The notes under the pieces are model-generated. The model was not told the DNA's origin and ran no database searches. It saw only the letters and a program-made list of their open reading frames with translations. This document shows, piece after piece, positions 18,475-26,483 of a stretch of DNA of 64,000 bases. The stretch covers positions 62,001 through 126,000 of the forward strand of contig NZ_JAEPWN010000009.1 of the NCBI RefSeq assembly GCF_016654005.1. Direction: 5' to 3'. The position numbers were made by a program, and so were the translations under genes. This DNA is from Brevundimonas nasdae. GTDB lineage: Bacteria; Pseudomonadota; Alphaproteobacteria; Caulobacterales; Caulobacteraceae. Position 1 is the first letter of the stretch; each line of letters begins with the position of its first letter.

Positions 18475-19846
18475 GGCCAGACGCCCTTCGATCTGGTCGA
18501 CCGCCAGCCTGCGGTTCGCGGCGGCCTTTTCGCTGCTGTTCGGCATCGGCGCCGCCGGTCTGATCGTGGCGGTCGACTATGGCCTGATGCGGTTCGCCGA
18601 GGCAGAGGTTCGCGACGGCCTGACCCACCAGATGGAGGTGATGCGCGCCGACGCCGACCGTCACGGCAGCGCTGCCCTGGTGCGCGAGTTGAACAGCCAG
18701 ACCCGCAACCGCGACGCCCGCCGCTACCTGCTGCTGGTCGTCGCCCCGGACGGCCAGACCTTTTCCAACGGCCTGACGCGGCAAGCGGTCAATGACACGG
18801 GCTTCCGCCGCAACCTGCCGACCAAGATGCGGCAGACCCGCTGGCCGGATCAGACGCCCAACATGCTGGTGCTCAGCGGCCATGCCCAGGACGGCGCCCT
18901 GTTGGCGGTCGGGCGCGACACCCAGCATCTGGACGAGTTGCGCGGCGGCGTGCGCCAGTTCGCCTTCTGGAGCGGACTGGTCCTGTTCATGCTCGCCATC
19001 GTCGGCGGGCTGACGGCGGGCTGGCTGTTCCTGCGTCGGCTGGAGGGCGTCAACAACGCCGTGGGCCGCATCATCGCCGGACAGGAGGCGACCCGCCTGC
19101 CCGCCATCGGCTTCGGCCGTGAGTTCGATGACCTGGCCCAGAACCTGAACCGGATGCTGGACCGGCAGGAGGCCGCCCACACGGCGCTGAAAACCCTGTC
19201 GGAAGGCGTGGCGCATGAACTGCGCACCCCGCTGACCCGTGTGCGCAACCGTCTGGAGGATGCTGCCGCCCACATCGACGATCCGGAACGCGCCGCAGAC
19301 GCCCTCGACCTGGCCATGCAAGAGACCGATCAGCTCAGCAGCCTGTTCGAAGGCCTGCTGGCGCTGGCCCGTCTGGAAAGCAGCGGCGACGGACTAAAGA
19401 CCGTCCCGGTCGACGCCGCCGCCCTGGCTCGCACGGTCTGCGACATCTATCGCCCCATCGTCGAAGAAGATGGCGGCGCGCTGAACGGCCCGACAGACGG
19501 CGCCCTCATGGTTCAGGGCGATCCCCATCTGTTGCAGCAGGCGCTGGCCAATCTGATCGAGAATGCGGTCTTTCACGGCGGCGGCGATGTCCAGATCATC
19601 GTATCCGTCACGCAAGACGACGGCGCGGTTCGCCTCAGCGTGTCCGACAACGGTCCCGGCATACCGGACAACCAGCATGACAGGGTTCTGCGCCGCTTCC
19701 ATCGTCTGGCGCCGAACAACCGATCCGGTTCCGGCCTGGGTCTGGCCATGGTCGCCGCGGTCGCGCGCGCCCACGGCGGTGCCGTCCGCCTGTCTGACAA
19801 TACGCCTGGCCTGAAGGTGGAGTTGATCCTGCCGACTGACGACTAA
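18452..19846 (+). CDS. Sensor histidine kinase, PfeS-like by context
   Basis: Inner-membrane HisKA-type kinase of 464 residues. TM1 lies at about 19-41, then a periplasmic sensor of about 130 residues, then TM2 at about 171-194 and a HAMP linker to about 245. The H-box EGVAHELRTPLTR has the phospho-acceptor at H255. The HATPase domain has the N-box NLIENAVFHG, DNGPGIP and GSGLGLAMV. It starts inside the response-regulator gene and ends just before the second Fur-like operator. The modest periplasmic domain is of the kind seen in PfeS, QseC and PmrB and shows no recognisable ligand motif. Its signal is therefore not visible; iron-siderophore sensing is inferred from the neighbours. Confidence 0.9.
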   Translation: MSSRTRVKARRPSIWSTASLRFAAAFSLLFGIGAAGLIVAVDYGLMRFAEAEVRDGLTHQMEVMRADADRHGSAALVRELNSQTRNRDARRYLLLVVAPDGQTFSNGLTRQAVNDTGFRRNLPTKMRQTRWPDQTPNMLVLSGHAQDGALLAVGRDTQHLDELRGGVRQFAFWSGLVLFMLAIVGGLTAGWLFLRRLEGVNNAVGRIIAGQEATRLPAIGFGREFDDLAQNLNRMLDRQEAAHTALKTLSEGVAHELRTPLTRVRNRLEDAAAHIDDPERAADALDLAMQETDQLSSLFEGLLALARLESSGDGLKTVPVDAAALARTVCDIYRPIVEEDGGALNGPTDGALMVQGDPHLLQQALANLIENAVFHGGGDVQIIVSVTQDDGAVRLSVSDNGPGIPDNQHDRVLRRFHRLAPNNRSGSGLGLAMVAAVARAHGGAVRLSDNTPGLKVELILPTDD

Positions 19847-19866
19847 TTTGCAATTCATTCTCAATT
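19847..19866 (+). promoter_or_regulatory. Fur-box-like operator upstream of the MFS gene
   Basis: Sequence tttgcaattcattctcaatt, immediately after the kinase stop and 39 nt before the MFS ATG. GCAATT/AATTGC (19850-19855 and 19863-19868) is an inverted repeat. It is 17/20 identical to the entC site at 17685-17704. Two near-copies in front of two genes of the same locus make chance unlikely. Confidence 0.65.
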
Positions 19867-19904
19867 GCTGGACATGAGCTTCACCGTTCACTTCGGAGCC
19901 GATC

Positions 19905-21122
19905 ATGACCTCTGTCCCCTCGCCCACCGATCAGCCGCCCGCCTTCAGCCTCAAGCCGCTGCTGGCCGCCGCCTGCATCGGCAGCATGGCGATGATGGCC
20001 TTTGTCGCCGTGGTCGGACCGATGGCGCGGCTGCTGGATCTGGAGCCCTGGCATGTCGGCATGGCCGTGACAGCGGCGGGCGTCGCCTGGATGCTGATGG
20101 CGCGCTTCTGGGGCGCCTATAGCGACCGCGTGGGGCGCAGGCGCGTCCTGCTGACCGCCCTGGTCGGGTTCGCCGTCAGTTATGCCGTGCTGGCCCTGTT
20201 CATGAACGCCGCCCTGCTTTGGGTTCCCGCCGCCGCCATAACCTTCCTGGGCATGACGCTGGCCCGTACAGCCGCAGGCGCCTTCTATGCCGCCGTTCCG
20301 CCCGTCTGCGCCGCCGTGGTCGCCGACCACACCCCGCCCGCCGGGCGCGCCAAGGCCATGGGCGCAGTCGGCGCCGCCAGCGCTGTCGGCATGGTGGTCG
20401 GACCGGGCGCAGCGGGGCTTCTGGCGGGGTGGAATATCGGCGCCTCCCTGCTGGTGATCGCCGCCCTGCCGTTGGTGGCGCTGGTGGTTGTCTGGCGCTT
20501 CCTGCCTGCCGACGAACATGCGGCGGTCCGCAAGCCCTCGCCGCTGAAGCTGACCGACCCGCGCCTGCGCCGCGCCGTCTTCACCGCCTTCGCGGCCATG
20601 TTCTGCGTCGTGGCGGCCCAGGTCGTGGTAGGCTTCGTCGCTCTGGACCGGCTGGCGCTGGCGCCGAGCGACGCCGCGCGCGTCTCGGGCGTGGCCCTGG
20701 CCGTCGTCGGCGTGGCCTTGTTCGTGTCGCAGATGGTTCTGCGCCGACTGGACTGGTCGCCGATCCGCTTCATCCGCATAGGCGGCGTAGTGGCGGCGGT
20801 CGGTTTCGCCTGCGTCAACTTCGCCGACAGCCCCGCCCTGCTGTGGCTGACCTATGGCGTGGCGGCGGCGGGCATGGGCTGGGTCTATCCCGCGATCTCT
20901 GCCCTGGCGGCCAATTCAGTCGAGGCGCACGAACAGGGGGCGGCGGCAGGCGCGGTCGGCGCGGCACAAGGCCTGGCGGCGGTTGTCGGCCCTATCGCCG
21001 GAACCCTGGCCTATCAGGCCTCGTCTGGCGCGCCCTATGTGATCGGAGCAACGCTGGTGCTGGTCGTCGTGCTGTGGCCCGCGCGCCGCCCTGTACCGGA
21101 ACAGGCGCCCTCCGCCCCCTGA
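19905..21122 (+). CDS. MFS transporter, candidate catecholate siderophore exporter
   Basis: Integral inner-membrane protein of 405 residues with about 12 hydrophobic helices in two halves. GAYSDRVGRRRV near 65-76 is the MFS motif A of drug:H+ antiporters, and GPGAAGLLAGWN near 166 resembles motif C, typical of exporters. A good GGAG lies 10 nt before the ATG. A Fur-box-like site sits in its promoter and siderophore genes lie on both sides, so export of the DHB-serine product, as EntS does, is the most economical role. It is not a close EntS relative by eye, so substrate assignment is inference. Its last 88 nt overlap the convergent LysR gene. Confidence 0.85.
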   Translation: MTSVPSPTDQPPAFSLKPLLAAACIGSMAMMAFVAVVGPMARLLDLEPWHVGMAVTAAGVAWMLMARFWGAYSDRVGRRRVLLTALVGFAVSYAVLALFMNAALLWVPAAAITFLGMTLARTAAGAFYAAVPPVCAAVVADHTPPAGRAKAMGAVGAASAVGMVVGPGAAGLLAGWNIGASLLVIAALPLVALVVVWRFLPADEHAAVRKPSPLKLTDPRLRRAVFTAFAAMFCVVAAQVVVGFVALDRLALAPSDAARVSGVALAVVGVALFVSQMVLRRLDWSPIRFIRIGGVVAAVGFACVNFADSPALLWLTYGVAAAGMGWVYPAISALAANSVEAHEQGAAAGAVGAAQGLAAVVGPIAGTLAYQASSGAPYVIGATLVLVVVLWPARRPVPEQAPSAP

Positions 21123-22042
21123 CCCGCGGACGTGCCGTCGCCGTCCTCAAAGGCGGCGGCCAGGGTCGCCACCATCCAATGGGTCGTGGGGTCATCCTGC
21201 GACCGCTCATGCCAGCTCAGATAATAGTCGAACGGCTTCAGCCCCAGCGGCACCGCAAAGGTCCGCAGACCGTGGGCCGAGGCGAACCGGCGCGCGGCGC
21301 GCCGCGGCAGGATGGCCACCGCCTCACCTTCCGCCAGCAGATAGGGCGTCAGCGAAAAACTCTCTGATCGGCACAGAACGCGGCGGTCCGCCATGTCCGG
21401 CCTTTCATCCGTGATCCAGTCGCCGAACCCTTCGCCGATCGAGGTCGCGACATGGGGCCAGCGCAGCAGGTCATCCGCTGTCGGGCGGGCGTCATGGACC
21501 GGGTGATCGGCGCGGGCCAGACCCAGGTAATCCTCCTGGAACAACCATCGTGACTGCAGACCCGTGCCCTGCGGATCCCAGCCGGTCAGAAGCAGATCAA
21601 GCTGGCCCTCCTCCAACCGACGCACGCTGGCGTCCGACAACGGTTCGACCGTCAGGCCGATGCCCAGGGCTTCACGCTCGATCTGCGCCAGGGTCGGCGC
21701 CAACACCGTCAGCGCCCCATAGTCGGTCGAGGCCAGATGGAAGCTGCGCCGCACTTGCTGCAGGTTAAGCTCGGGTTCGCGCAGCAGATTCTCGCCATCC
21801 CGAAGCCAGTTGCGAAGCGGCCCGCTCAAGGCCTCGGCGCGCGGGGTCAGGGTCATGCCGCGTGGGCCCCGCACCAGCAGGGCGTCCGCGAACTGGTCCC
21901 GCAACCGCGCCAGAATCCGACTCATCGCCGGTTGCCCGATGCCCAGCCGATCCGCCGCCCGCGACACGCTGCGCATCTCGATCAGCACCAGCAGATGATG
22001 CAGCAGCGTGAAATCAGTGTGTTGGGGAAGACGCCCGACCAT
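21035..22042 (-). CDS. LysR-family transcriptional regulator
   Basis: DNA-binding regulator of 335 residues. The N-terminal helix-turn-helix (about 12-70) includes VSRAADRLGIGQPAMSRILARLRDQF and RGMTLTPRAEAL. The rest is a LysR substrate-binding domain ending near residue 300. The last 30-35 residues (Gly, Ser and Thr rich) are coded antisense to the 3' end of the MFS gene and are not part of the fold. The gene converges on the MFS gene and diverges from the FepA-like receptor, so either may be a target. The ligand is unknown. The domain resembles the NodD/LinR/PcpR-like group (FHLASTDYGALTVLAPTL), which often sense aromatic compounds; a catechol ligand would fit but is a guess. Confidence 0.88.
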   Translation of the reverse strand: MVGRLPQHTDFTLLHHLLVLIEMRSVSRAADRLGIGQPAMSRILARLRDQFADALLVRGPRGMTLTPRAEALSGPLRNWLRDGENLLREPELNLQQVRRSFHLASTDYGALTVLAPTLAQIEREALGIGLTVEPLSDASVRRLEEGQLDLLLTGWDPQGTGLQSRWLFQEDYLGLARADHPVHDARPTADDLLRWPHVATSIGEGFGDWITDERPDMADRRVLCRSESFSLTPYLLAEGEAVAILPRRAARRFASAHGLRTFAVPLGLKPFDYYLSWHERSQDDPTTHWMVATLAAAFEDGDGTSAGQGAEGACSGTGRRAGHSTTTSTSVAPIT

Positions 22043-22104
22043 GCCCGTTCTTGAGTTCGCCCTTCCCGCAGGTCCAAACCAGCGGGGGCGCAGATACTAT
22101 TAGA

Positions 22105-22125
22105 TGCGAACGACTCTTACTCGCA
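22105..22125. promoter_or_regulatory. Inverted repeat between LysR and the TonB receptor
   Basis: TGCGA (22105-22109) and TCGCA (22121-22125) are inverted repeats separated by 11 nt, in the 310-nt divergent region 22043-22352. The T-N11-A spacing is that of LysR boxes, so this is a candidate binding site for the adjacent LysR protein. The rest of the region shows the Fur-like box at 22241 and no convincing gene. Confidence 0.35.
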
Positions 22126-22240
22126 CGCATATCGCATAGCTACGGTTTTGTGGCCACGCGCGGCGTCACGACCATCACGGCACACAACGCACATGCGTTT
22201 TCTGAATAGGCCCAATGCCGAATGCGACATTGATGGCTTG

Positions 22241-22259
22241 TTGCGAATGATTATTAACC
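22241..22259 (+). promoter_or_regulatory. Fur box upstream of the TonB-dependent receptor
   Basis: Sequence ttgcgaatgattattaacc. The core GAATGATTATTAAC matches the classical Fur 19-mer at most core positions. It lies 94 nt before the receptor ATG, the usual place for a Fur operator over a receptor promoter. Confidence 0.65.
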
Positions 22260-22352
22260 GCGCCGACTGCTCGCCGCAGTCAGATTCCCAGTCAATCCCA
22301 GGCGCTCGCGCAAGACGACGCCTGTCCTCTCCGAATGCCTTTGGGGGCGCCA

Positions 22353-24446
22353 ATGTCATATGTTTCGCGAGGTCTCGGGCTGTGCCTGATGACCACAACC
22401 ATTCTCGCCTCGGGCTCGGCCCTGGCGTCCGTCGACGATCAATCCGACCCGCGTGTCGCCCGGCTGGACGAGGTCGTCGTGACCGCCTCGGCCACCGGCG
22501 TCGACGTCCGCGACGCCCCGGCCTCGATCAGCGTCATCACCCGCGAGGATATTGAACGCCAGCCGGTCCAGAGCCTGGCCGAACTGCTAGGCCGCCTGCC
22601 CGGCGTGACCGGCGGCATCAGCCCGACCGGGGCCATGTCCAAGATAACCATTCGCGGCCTGCCGGACAACTACACCCTGGTGCTGGTCGACGGCCGCCGC
22701 GTCGGCAATTCGCGCGACATCAGCTACCGCCCCGATCTGGGCCGTCAGGATCTGAACTGGATCTCGCCCGATATGATCGAGCGCATCGAGGTCGTGCGCG
22801 GGCCGATGTCATCCCTTTACGGTTCTGACGCCATGGGCGGCGTCATCAACATCATCACCCGCAAGATCGCCCCAACGTGGCGCGGTTCAGCCAACACCTC
22901 CTACACCTGGGCCGAAGACAGCCAGCGCGGCGACGCCTATCAGCTGGGCGTCAATGTCGCCGGGCCGATCACCGACACCCTGGGCCTGCGCCTGGGCGCC
23001 ACCTACGCCCGCACCAACCCGGACGAAGTCAATATCTCCGGCTCCAACGGCACGGGCGGCGTCGTGAACAAAAGCCTGAACGGCGTGCTGAACTGGGCGC
23101 CGATCCAGAACCACAACTTCTCGTTCGAGGGCAGCTACGGCCTTGAAGAGCCGCTTGCGCCCAAGACCCTGGTGCCAGACCGCAACGGCGTCCTGGTCCC
23201 GCAAGGCGCCTTCGGTTCCAAGACAGAACGCACAAACTTCCGCGCCAGCCATGAAGGCAAATGGTCGTTCGGCGACACGCGCCTGGACATCTACCGCAAC
23301 GCCTTCACCAACAAGGCGATGGGGGCATACGGCGGCGCGGGCGAGTTCGAGGAATGGATCGTCGACGGCCTGCTGAATTTCGAGAAGAACTTCATCTGGC
23401 GGCACAAGTTCGCCCTCGGCGGCCAGTACCGTGAAGAACAGCTGACCAACACCGACACCGTCGGCACGGTCCCCGTCGACTTCAACGGCAATGTCGTCAG
23501 CGGGGCGACGCTGAAGGGCGATACGGCGGCCATCTTCGCCGAAGACCAGATCACCCTGCGCGAGAACCTGCTTCTGACCCTGGGCGCGCGCCTGGACAGC
23601 CATCATCGCTATGGCGAGCATTTCAGCCCGCGCGCCTATCTGGTCTGGCACCCGGCTGAAACCTGGACCATTCGCGGGGGCGTCTCCAAGGGCTTCCGCG
23701 CCCCGTCGCTGAAGGAAAACAGCGCAGGCGCCGCCACCAACTCGGGCGGCAACGGCTGCCGTGGTCTGATCGGCATGGTGGCCCGGGACAAGAACGGCAA
23801 TCCGCTGCTGGACGGCGCCGGCAAGCCGATCACCTACACCTCCGGCTCATGCTGGATGACCGGCAACCCGGACCTGAAGCCCGAGGAAAGCACCAGCTAC
23901 GAGGTCGGCTTCTCGTATGACGGCGCCAACTACCGTTTCGGCGCCACCTATTTCCTCACCGACTTCGACAACAAGATCCAGTACGCCCCGCTCGGCTATT
24001 ACGAAGGTCGCTGGTGGACCAAGAACGAGAACATCCAGCGCGCCCGCACCAAGGGCCTGGAGCTGACCGGTCAGGCCAGCCTGCCCTACGATCTGACGCT
24101 GCGCGGCAACGCCACCTGGATGATCGAGGCCAAGAATCTGGACACGGGCGCCAACCTGATCACCACGCCGGAGTGGTCGGGCTTCGCCTCGCTGGACTGG
24201 CGCGCGACCGAGCGGCTCGGCTTCATGCTGTCGGCCCAATACACCGGCGAACAGCTCAGCGGCGGCACCACCCTGACCAACAGCCACACCGAGTTCGACC
24301 TGACCACCGCCTTTGAGGCGTCGGACACCGTGACCCTGCGCGCCGGGATCACCAACCTGTTCGCCGAGAAGATCAGCGGCACCTCGGGCGACGGCTACTA
24401 CTCTCCCGGTCGGCGTTTCTTCGTCGGCCTGACCACTCGCTTCTGA
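22353..24446 (+). CDS. TonB-dependent outer-membrane receptor, FepA/PfeA-like
   Basis: Outer-membrane beta-barrel importer of about 697 residues, driven by TonB-ExbBD. ATG 22353 gives a 25-residue signal peptide ending ALA; an in-frame ATG at 22335 is possible. The TonB box is LDEVVVTAS, the plug domain runs to about 165 (ITIRGLPDNYTLVLVDGRRV, ERIEVVRGPMSSLYGSDAMGGVINI), and the 22-strand barrel ends in the C-terminal Phe of VGLTTRF. A loop with two Cys (NGCRG and SGSCWMTGNPDLKPEES) matches the disulfide loop of FepA, PfeA and IroN, the enterobactin receptors. With a DHB-serine synthetase next door, uptake of its own ferric siderophore is likely. The beta-propeller gene follows after 17 nt and is probably cotranscribed. 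Confidence 0.9.
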   Translation: MSYVSRGLGLCLMTTTILASGSALASVDDQSDPRVARLDEVVVTASATGVDVRDAPASISVITREDIERQPVQSLAELLGRLPGVTGGISPTGAMSKITIRGLPDNYTLVLVDGRRVGNSRDISYRPDLGRQDLNWISPDMIERIEVVRGPMSSLYGSDAMGGVINIITRKIAPTWRGSANTSYTWAEDSQRGDAYQLGVNVAGPITDTLGLRLGATYARTNPDEVNISGSNGTGGVVNKSLNGVLNWAPIQNHNFSFEGSYGLEEPLAPKTLVPDRNGVLVPQGAFGSKTERTNFRASHEGKWSFGDTRLDIYRNAFTNKAMGAYGGAGEFEEWIVDGLLNFEKNFIWRHKFALGGQYREEQLTNTDTVGTVPVDFNGNVVSGATLKGDTAAIFAEDQITLRENLLLTLGARLDSHHRYGEHFSPRAYLVWHPAETWTIRGGVSKGFRAPSLKENSAGAATNSGGNGCRGLIGMVARDKNGNPLLDGAGKPITYTSGSCWMTGNPDLKPEESTSYEVGFSYDGANYRFGATYFLTDFDNKIQYAPLGYYEGRWWTKNENIQRARTKGLELTGQASLPYDLTLRGNATWMIEAKNLDTGANLITTPEWSGFASLDWRATERLGFMLSAQYTGEQLSGGTTLTNSHTEFDLTTAFEASDTVTLRAGITNLFAEKISGTSGDGYYSPGRRFFVGLTTRF

Positions 24447-24463
24447 TCTGGAAAGACGTGATC

Positions 24464-25885
24464 ATGACCATGCTCAAGAACTCCCTTCGCGGCGTCGCCC
24501 TCGGCGCTCTTCTGGCGGTGTCGACCGTCGCCCTGCCCTCGCTCGCCGCGGCCCAATCGGTCTTCACCGCGCCGGAACGCCTGCAGGAAGGCTCCGTCAG
24601 CTTCGCCTCGGCCGAGCGCGGCGCGCCCGTCCTGGCGGGCGGCCAGGTCGTCGCTACGGGCCGGGGCTTCCGTCCCGGTCAGGCCGTCACCCTGCTGCAC
24701 GGCCAGACGCCCCTGTCGACCGGCGCCATCGTCGCCAATGCAGAGGGTGGGTTTGAGGCCCGCCTGACCCTGCCCGCCGACGCCGCCGCAGGAAACCATC
24801 CGATCGTGGTGGTGTCGCAGGAGCCGTACAATGCTGTGCTGGCCAATCTGAAGATTTCGCCCAACGTGCCGCTGTCGGGCGAAAGCAACTTCCGCATCAC
24901 CAACTCGCGCCTGACGCGCGGCCTGTATCAGACCGCCTACAGCGCCAAGCGCAACGCCGTCTTCGTCACCTCGGCGGTCGGTCGCCCGCCTGTGCGTCAG
25001 TCCGAGTTGCTGCGTCTGAACGGCGACACCCTGGCGGTGCAGGCCCGCATCACGCCTGCCGCCGCGCCCGGCCGCACCAATGCAGCGGGTGAAACCTCTG
25101 ACGGCGGCGTCTTCGCGGTTTACGGCGTCGGCGTCGATGACGCCCACGACACCGTCTGGGTGACCCAGAGCCGCCAGAACACGGTCGCCGTCTATCGCCA
25201 GAGCGACCTGTCGCTGGTGCGCCAGTTCGATCCGGGCACGGTCAACCACGCCCGCGACGTCGTCATCGATGAGACCGCGTCCAAGGCCTATGTCAGCGCC
25301 ACCTTCCAGCCCGAGATCGTGGTCTTCGACACCAACGGTTTGGCGGTGTCCAAGCGCATCAAGATCGATTCGACCGTGCGCGGCGAAACCTTCTCGGCCG
25401 CCAGCCTGTCCTATGACGCCCAGGCGCGCCGCCTGTACGTGGCCTCGAACTCGACCAATGAGATCGCGGTCATCAACACCCAGACCGACGCCGTCGAGAA
25501 CGTCTTCAAGGTCGCGGGCGCGCGCGGCGTGATCGGTGTGGCTCATGATCCCTTGACCAACCGCATCTTCGCCGCCGCCCAGGGCACCGACAATCTGGTG
25601 ATCCTGAACGGTGCGGACGGCTCGGTCATCGCCGACACGCCGGTCGGCGCAGGCGCCCTGAACGTCGCGTTCGAGCCTGTCGCCCGCCGCGCCTATGTCA
25701 GCAACTTCGGCGCCGGCACGATCACCGTCGTCGACGTCGACGGCCGCATCGTCGCCAACCTGCCCGCCCCGCCGACCGCCAACCACGTCGCCGCCGACGG
25801 CCGCGGCAACGTCTACGCCGCCGTCAAATCCGGCTGGGCCGGTGACGGAGACGACAGCATCCAGCTGATCCGCCCCCGTCGCTGA
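24464..25885 (+). CDS. Exported YncE-like beta-propeller protein
   Basis: Secreted protein of 473 residues. Signal peptide about 1-31 (ALPSLAAAQS). An Ig-like or beta-sandwich segment runs to about 135 (VVATGRGFRPGQAVTLLHGQ). A seven-bladed propeller of the YVTN/YncE type follows (repeats ARRLYVASNSTNEIAVINT, TNRIFAAAQGTDNLVILNG, RRAYVSNFGAGTITVVDVDG). E. coli pairs yncE with the TonB receptor gene yncD, and YncE is Fur-controlled; the same pairing is seen here. Its biochemical role is not established. It may bind the receptor, the siderophore or DNA. ATG 24464 is chosen over GTG 24458, with GGA 11 nt upstream. Confidence 0.8.
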   Translation: MTMLKNSLRGVALGALLAVSTVALPSLAAAQSVFTAPERLQEGSVSFASAERGAPVLAGGQVVATGRGFRPGQAVTLLHGQTPLSTGAIVANAEGGFEARLTLPADAAAGNHPIVVVSQEPYNAVLANLKISPNVPLSGESNFRITNSRLTRGLYQTAYSAKRNAVFVTSAVGRPPVRQSELLRLNGDTLAVQARITPAAAPGRTNAAGETSDGGVFAVYGVGVDDAHDTVWVTQSRQNTVAVYRQSDLSLVRQFDPGTVNHARDVVIDETASKAYVSATFQPEIVVFDTNGLAVSKRIKIDSTVRGETFSAASLSYDAQARRLYVASNSTNEIAVINTQTDAVENVFKVAGARGVIGVAHDPLTNRIFAAAQGTDNLVILNGADGSVIADTPVGAGALNVAFEPVARRAYVSNFGAGTITVVDVDGRIVANLPAPPTANHVAADGRGNVYAAVKSGWAGDGDDSIQLIRPRR

Positions 25886-25906
25886 AGACACCACCGAACA
25901 CAGGAA

Positions 25907-25934
25907 GCCGCGCACATCCGTGCGCGGCTTTTTT
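25907..25934 (+). terminator. Rho-independent terminator after the receptor/propeller operon
   Basis: Perfect 9-bp GC stem (25907-25915 with 25920-25928), ATCC loop and six T. It ends the plus-strand iron-uptake unit. Confidence 0.92.
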
Positions 25935-25951
25935 GCACCCGACTCCGGGCC

Positions 25952-26482
25952 TCAGGGTCGTGTGAGGTTGAGGTTCTCCAGCCCCAATCCCATCGCCTGG
26001 CGCTCGGCGTAATATTCGTCCTTGCGGTGCCGCGTCAGTCGCAGCAGGACGTGGCGCGTGACATCAATCAGAACAATGGATCCATCATCCGCCGCGAACC
26101 AGGCATAGGGATCTGCAATGCCCAGCCGGTCCAGGCACTCCTCGTCATAGACAAAACTGTAGCCCCCGATCGTGCGCGCATTCTCCAGTTCGACAGGACA
26201 GACACGCCCGCCTTCGCGATCCTCCCACAGGACAAAATCACCCAGCGGCGAGGGATCAGGCTGGGGATGGTCAGGATCATCATTGCCCCAGGCGGCGATG
26301 GGCGCCTCCTGAACCACAGGCGCCGCAGCAACCTCCACCAACGGCGGCTTGGTCGACTCGGAGGCCTGGGCCTCTCCCTGTTTGGACGGCGAACAATTCG
26401 CCAGCCCGACCGCGCACAGGACCACCGCCGCCAGCCAGGCACGGGCGACATCAGCACGTACGGTTTTGAACCTCTGCGCCAT
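25952..26482 (-). CDS. Putative lipoprotein resembling AprI/Inh metalloprotease inhibitors
   Basis: 176 residues, with a lipoprotein signal ending LANC at C30. The C-terminal part (about 78-160) matches the layout of the AprI/Inh (I38) family: GDFVLWEDREGGRVC, then GGYSFVYDEEC, a conserved Trp region (YAWFAADDGS) and IVLIDVTRHVLLRL. C95 and C116 would form the conserved disulfide. Such proteins plug the active site of serralysin-type zinc proteases in the periplasm. In those inhibitors the N-terminal trunk enters the protease cleft; here it is a Pro-rich lipid-anchored linker instead. It is co-directional with the next lipoprotein gene, 1 nt apart. The assignment is by pattern only and needs a profile search. 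Confidence 0.55.
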   Translation of the reverse strand: MAQRFKTVRADVARAWLAAVVLCAVGLANCSPSKQGEAQASESTKPPLVEVAAAPVVQEAPIAAWGNDDPDHPQPDPSPLGDFVLWEDREGGRVCPVELENARTIGGYSFVYDEECLDRLGIADPYAWFAADDGSIVLIDVTRHVLLRLTRHRKDEYYAERQAMGLGLENLNLTRP

Positions 26483-26483
26483 T

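Noticed and set aside
22117..22398. 93-codon minus-strand frame upstream of the receptor
   Set aside because: No start context or recognisable domain, and it covers the receptor promoter with its Fur box.
24398..25915. 505-codon minus-strand frame over the beta-propeller
   Set aside because: Low-complexity Gly/Asp/Arg product, antisense to the propeller with its signal peptide and repeats.
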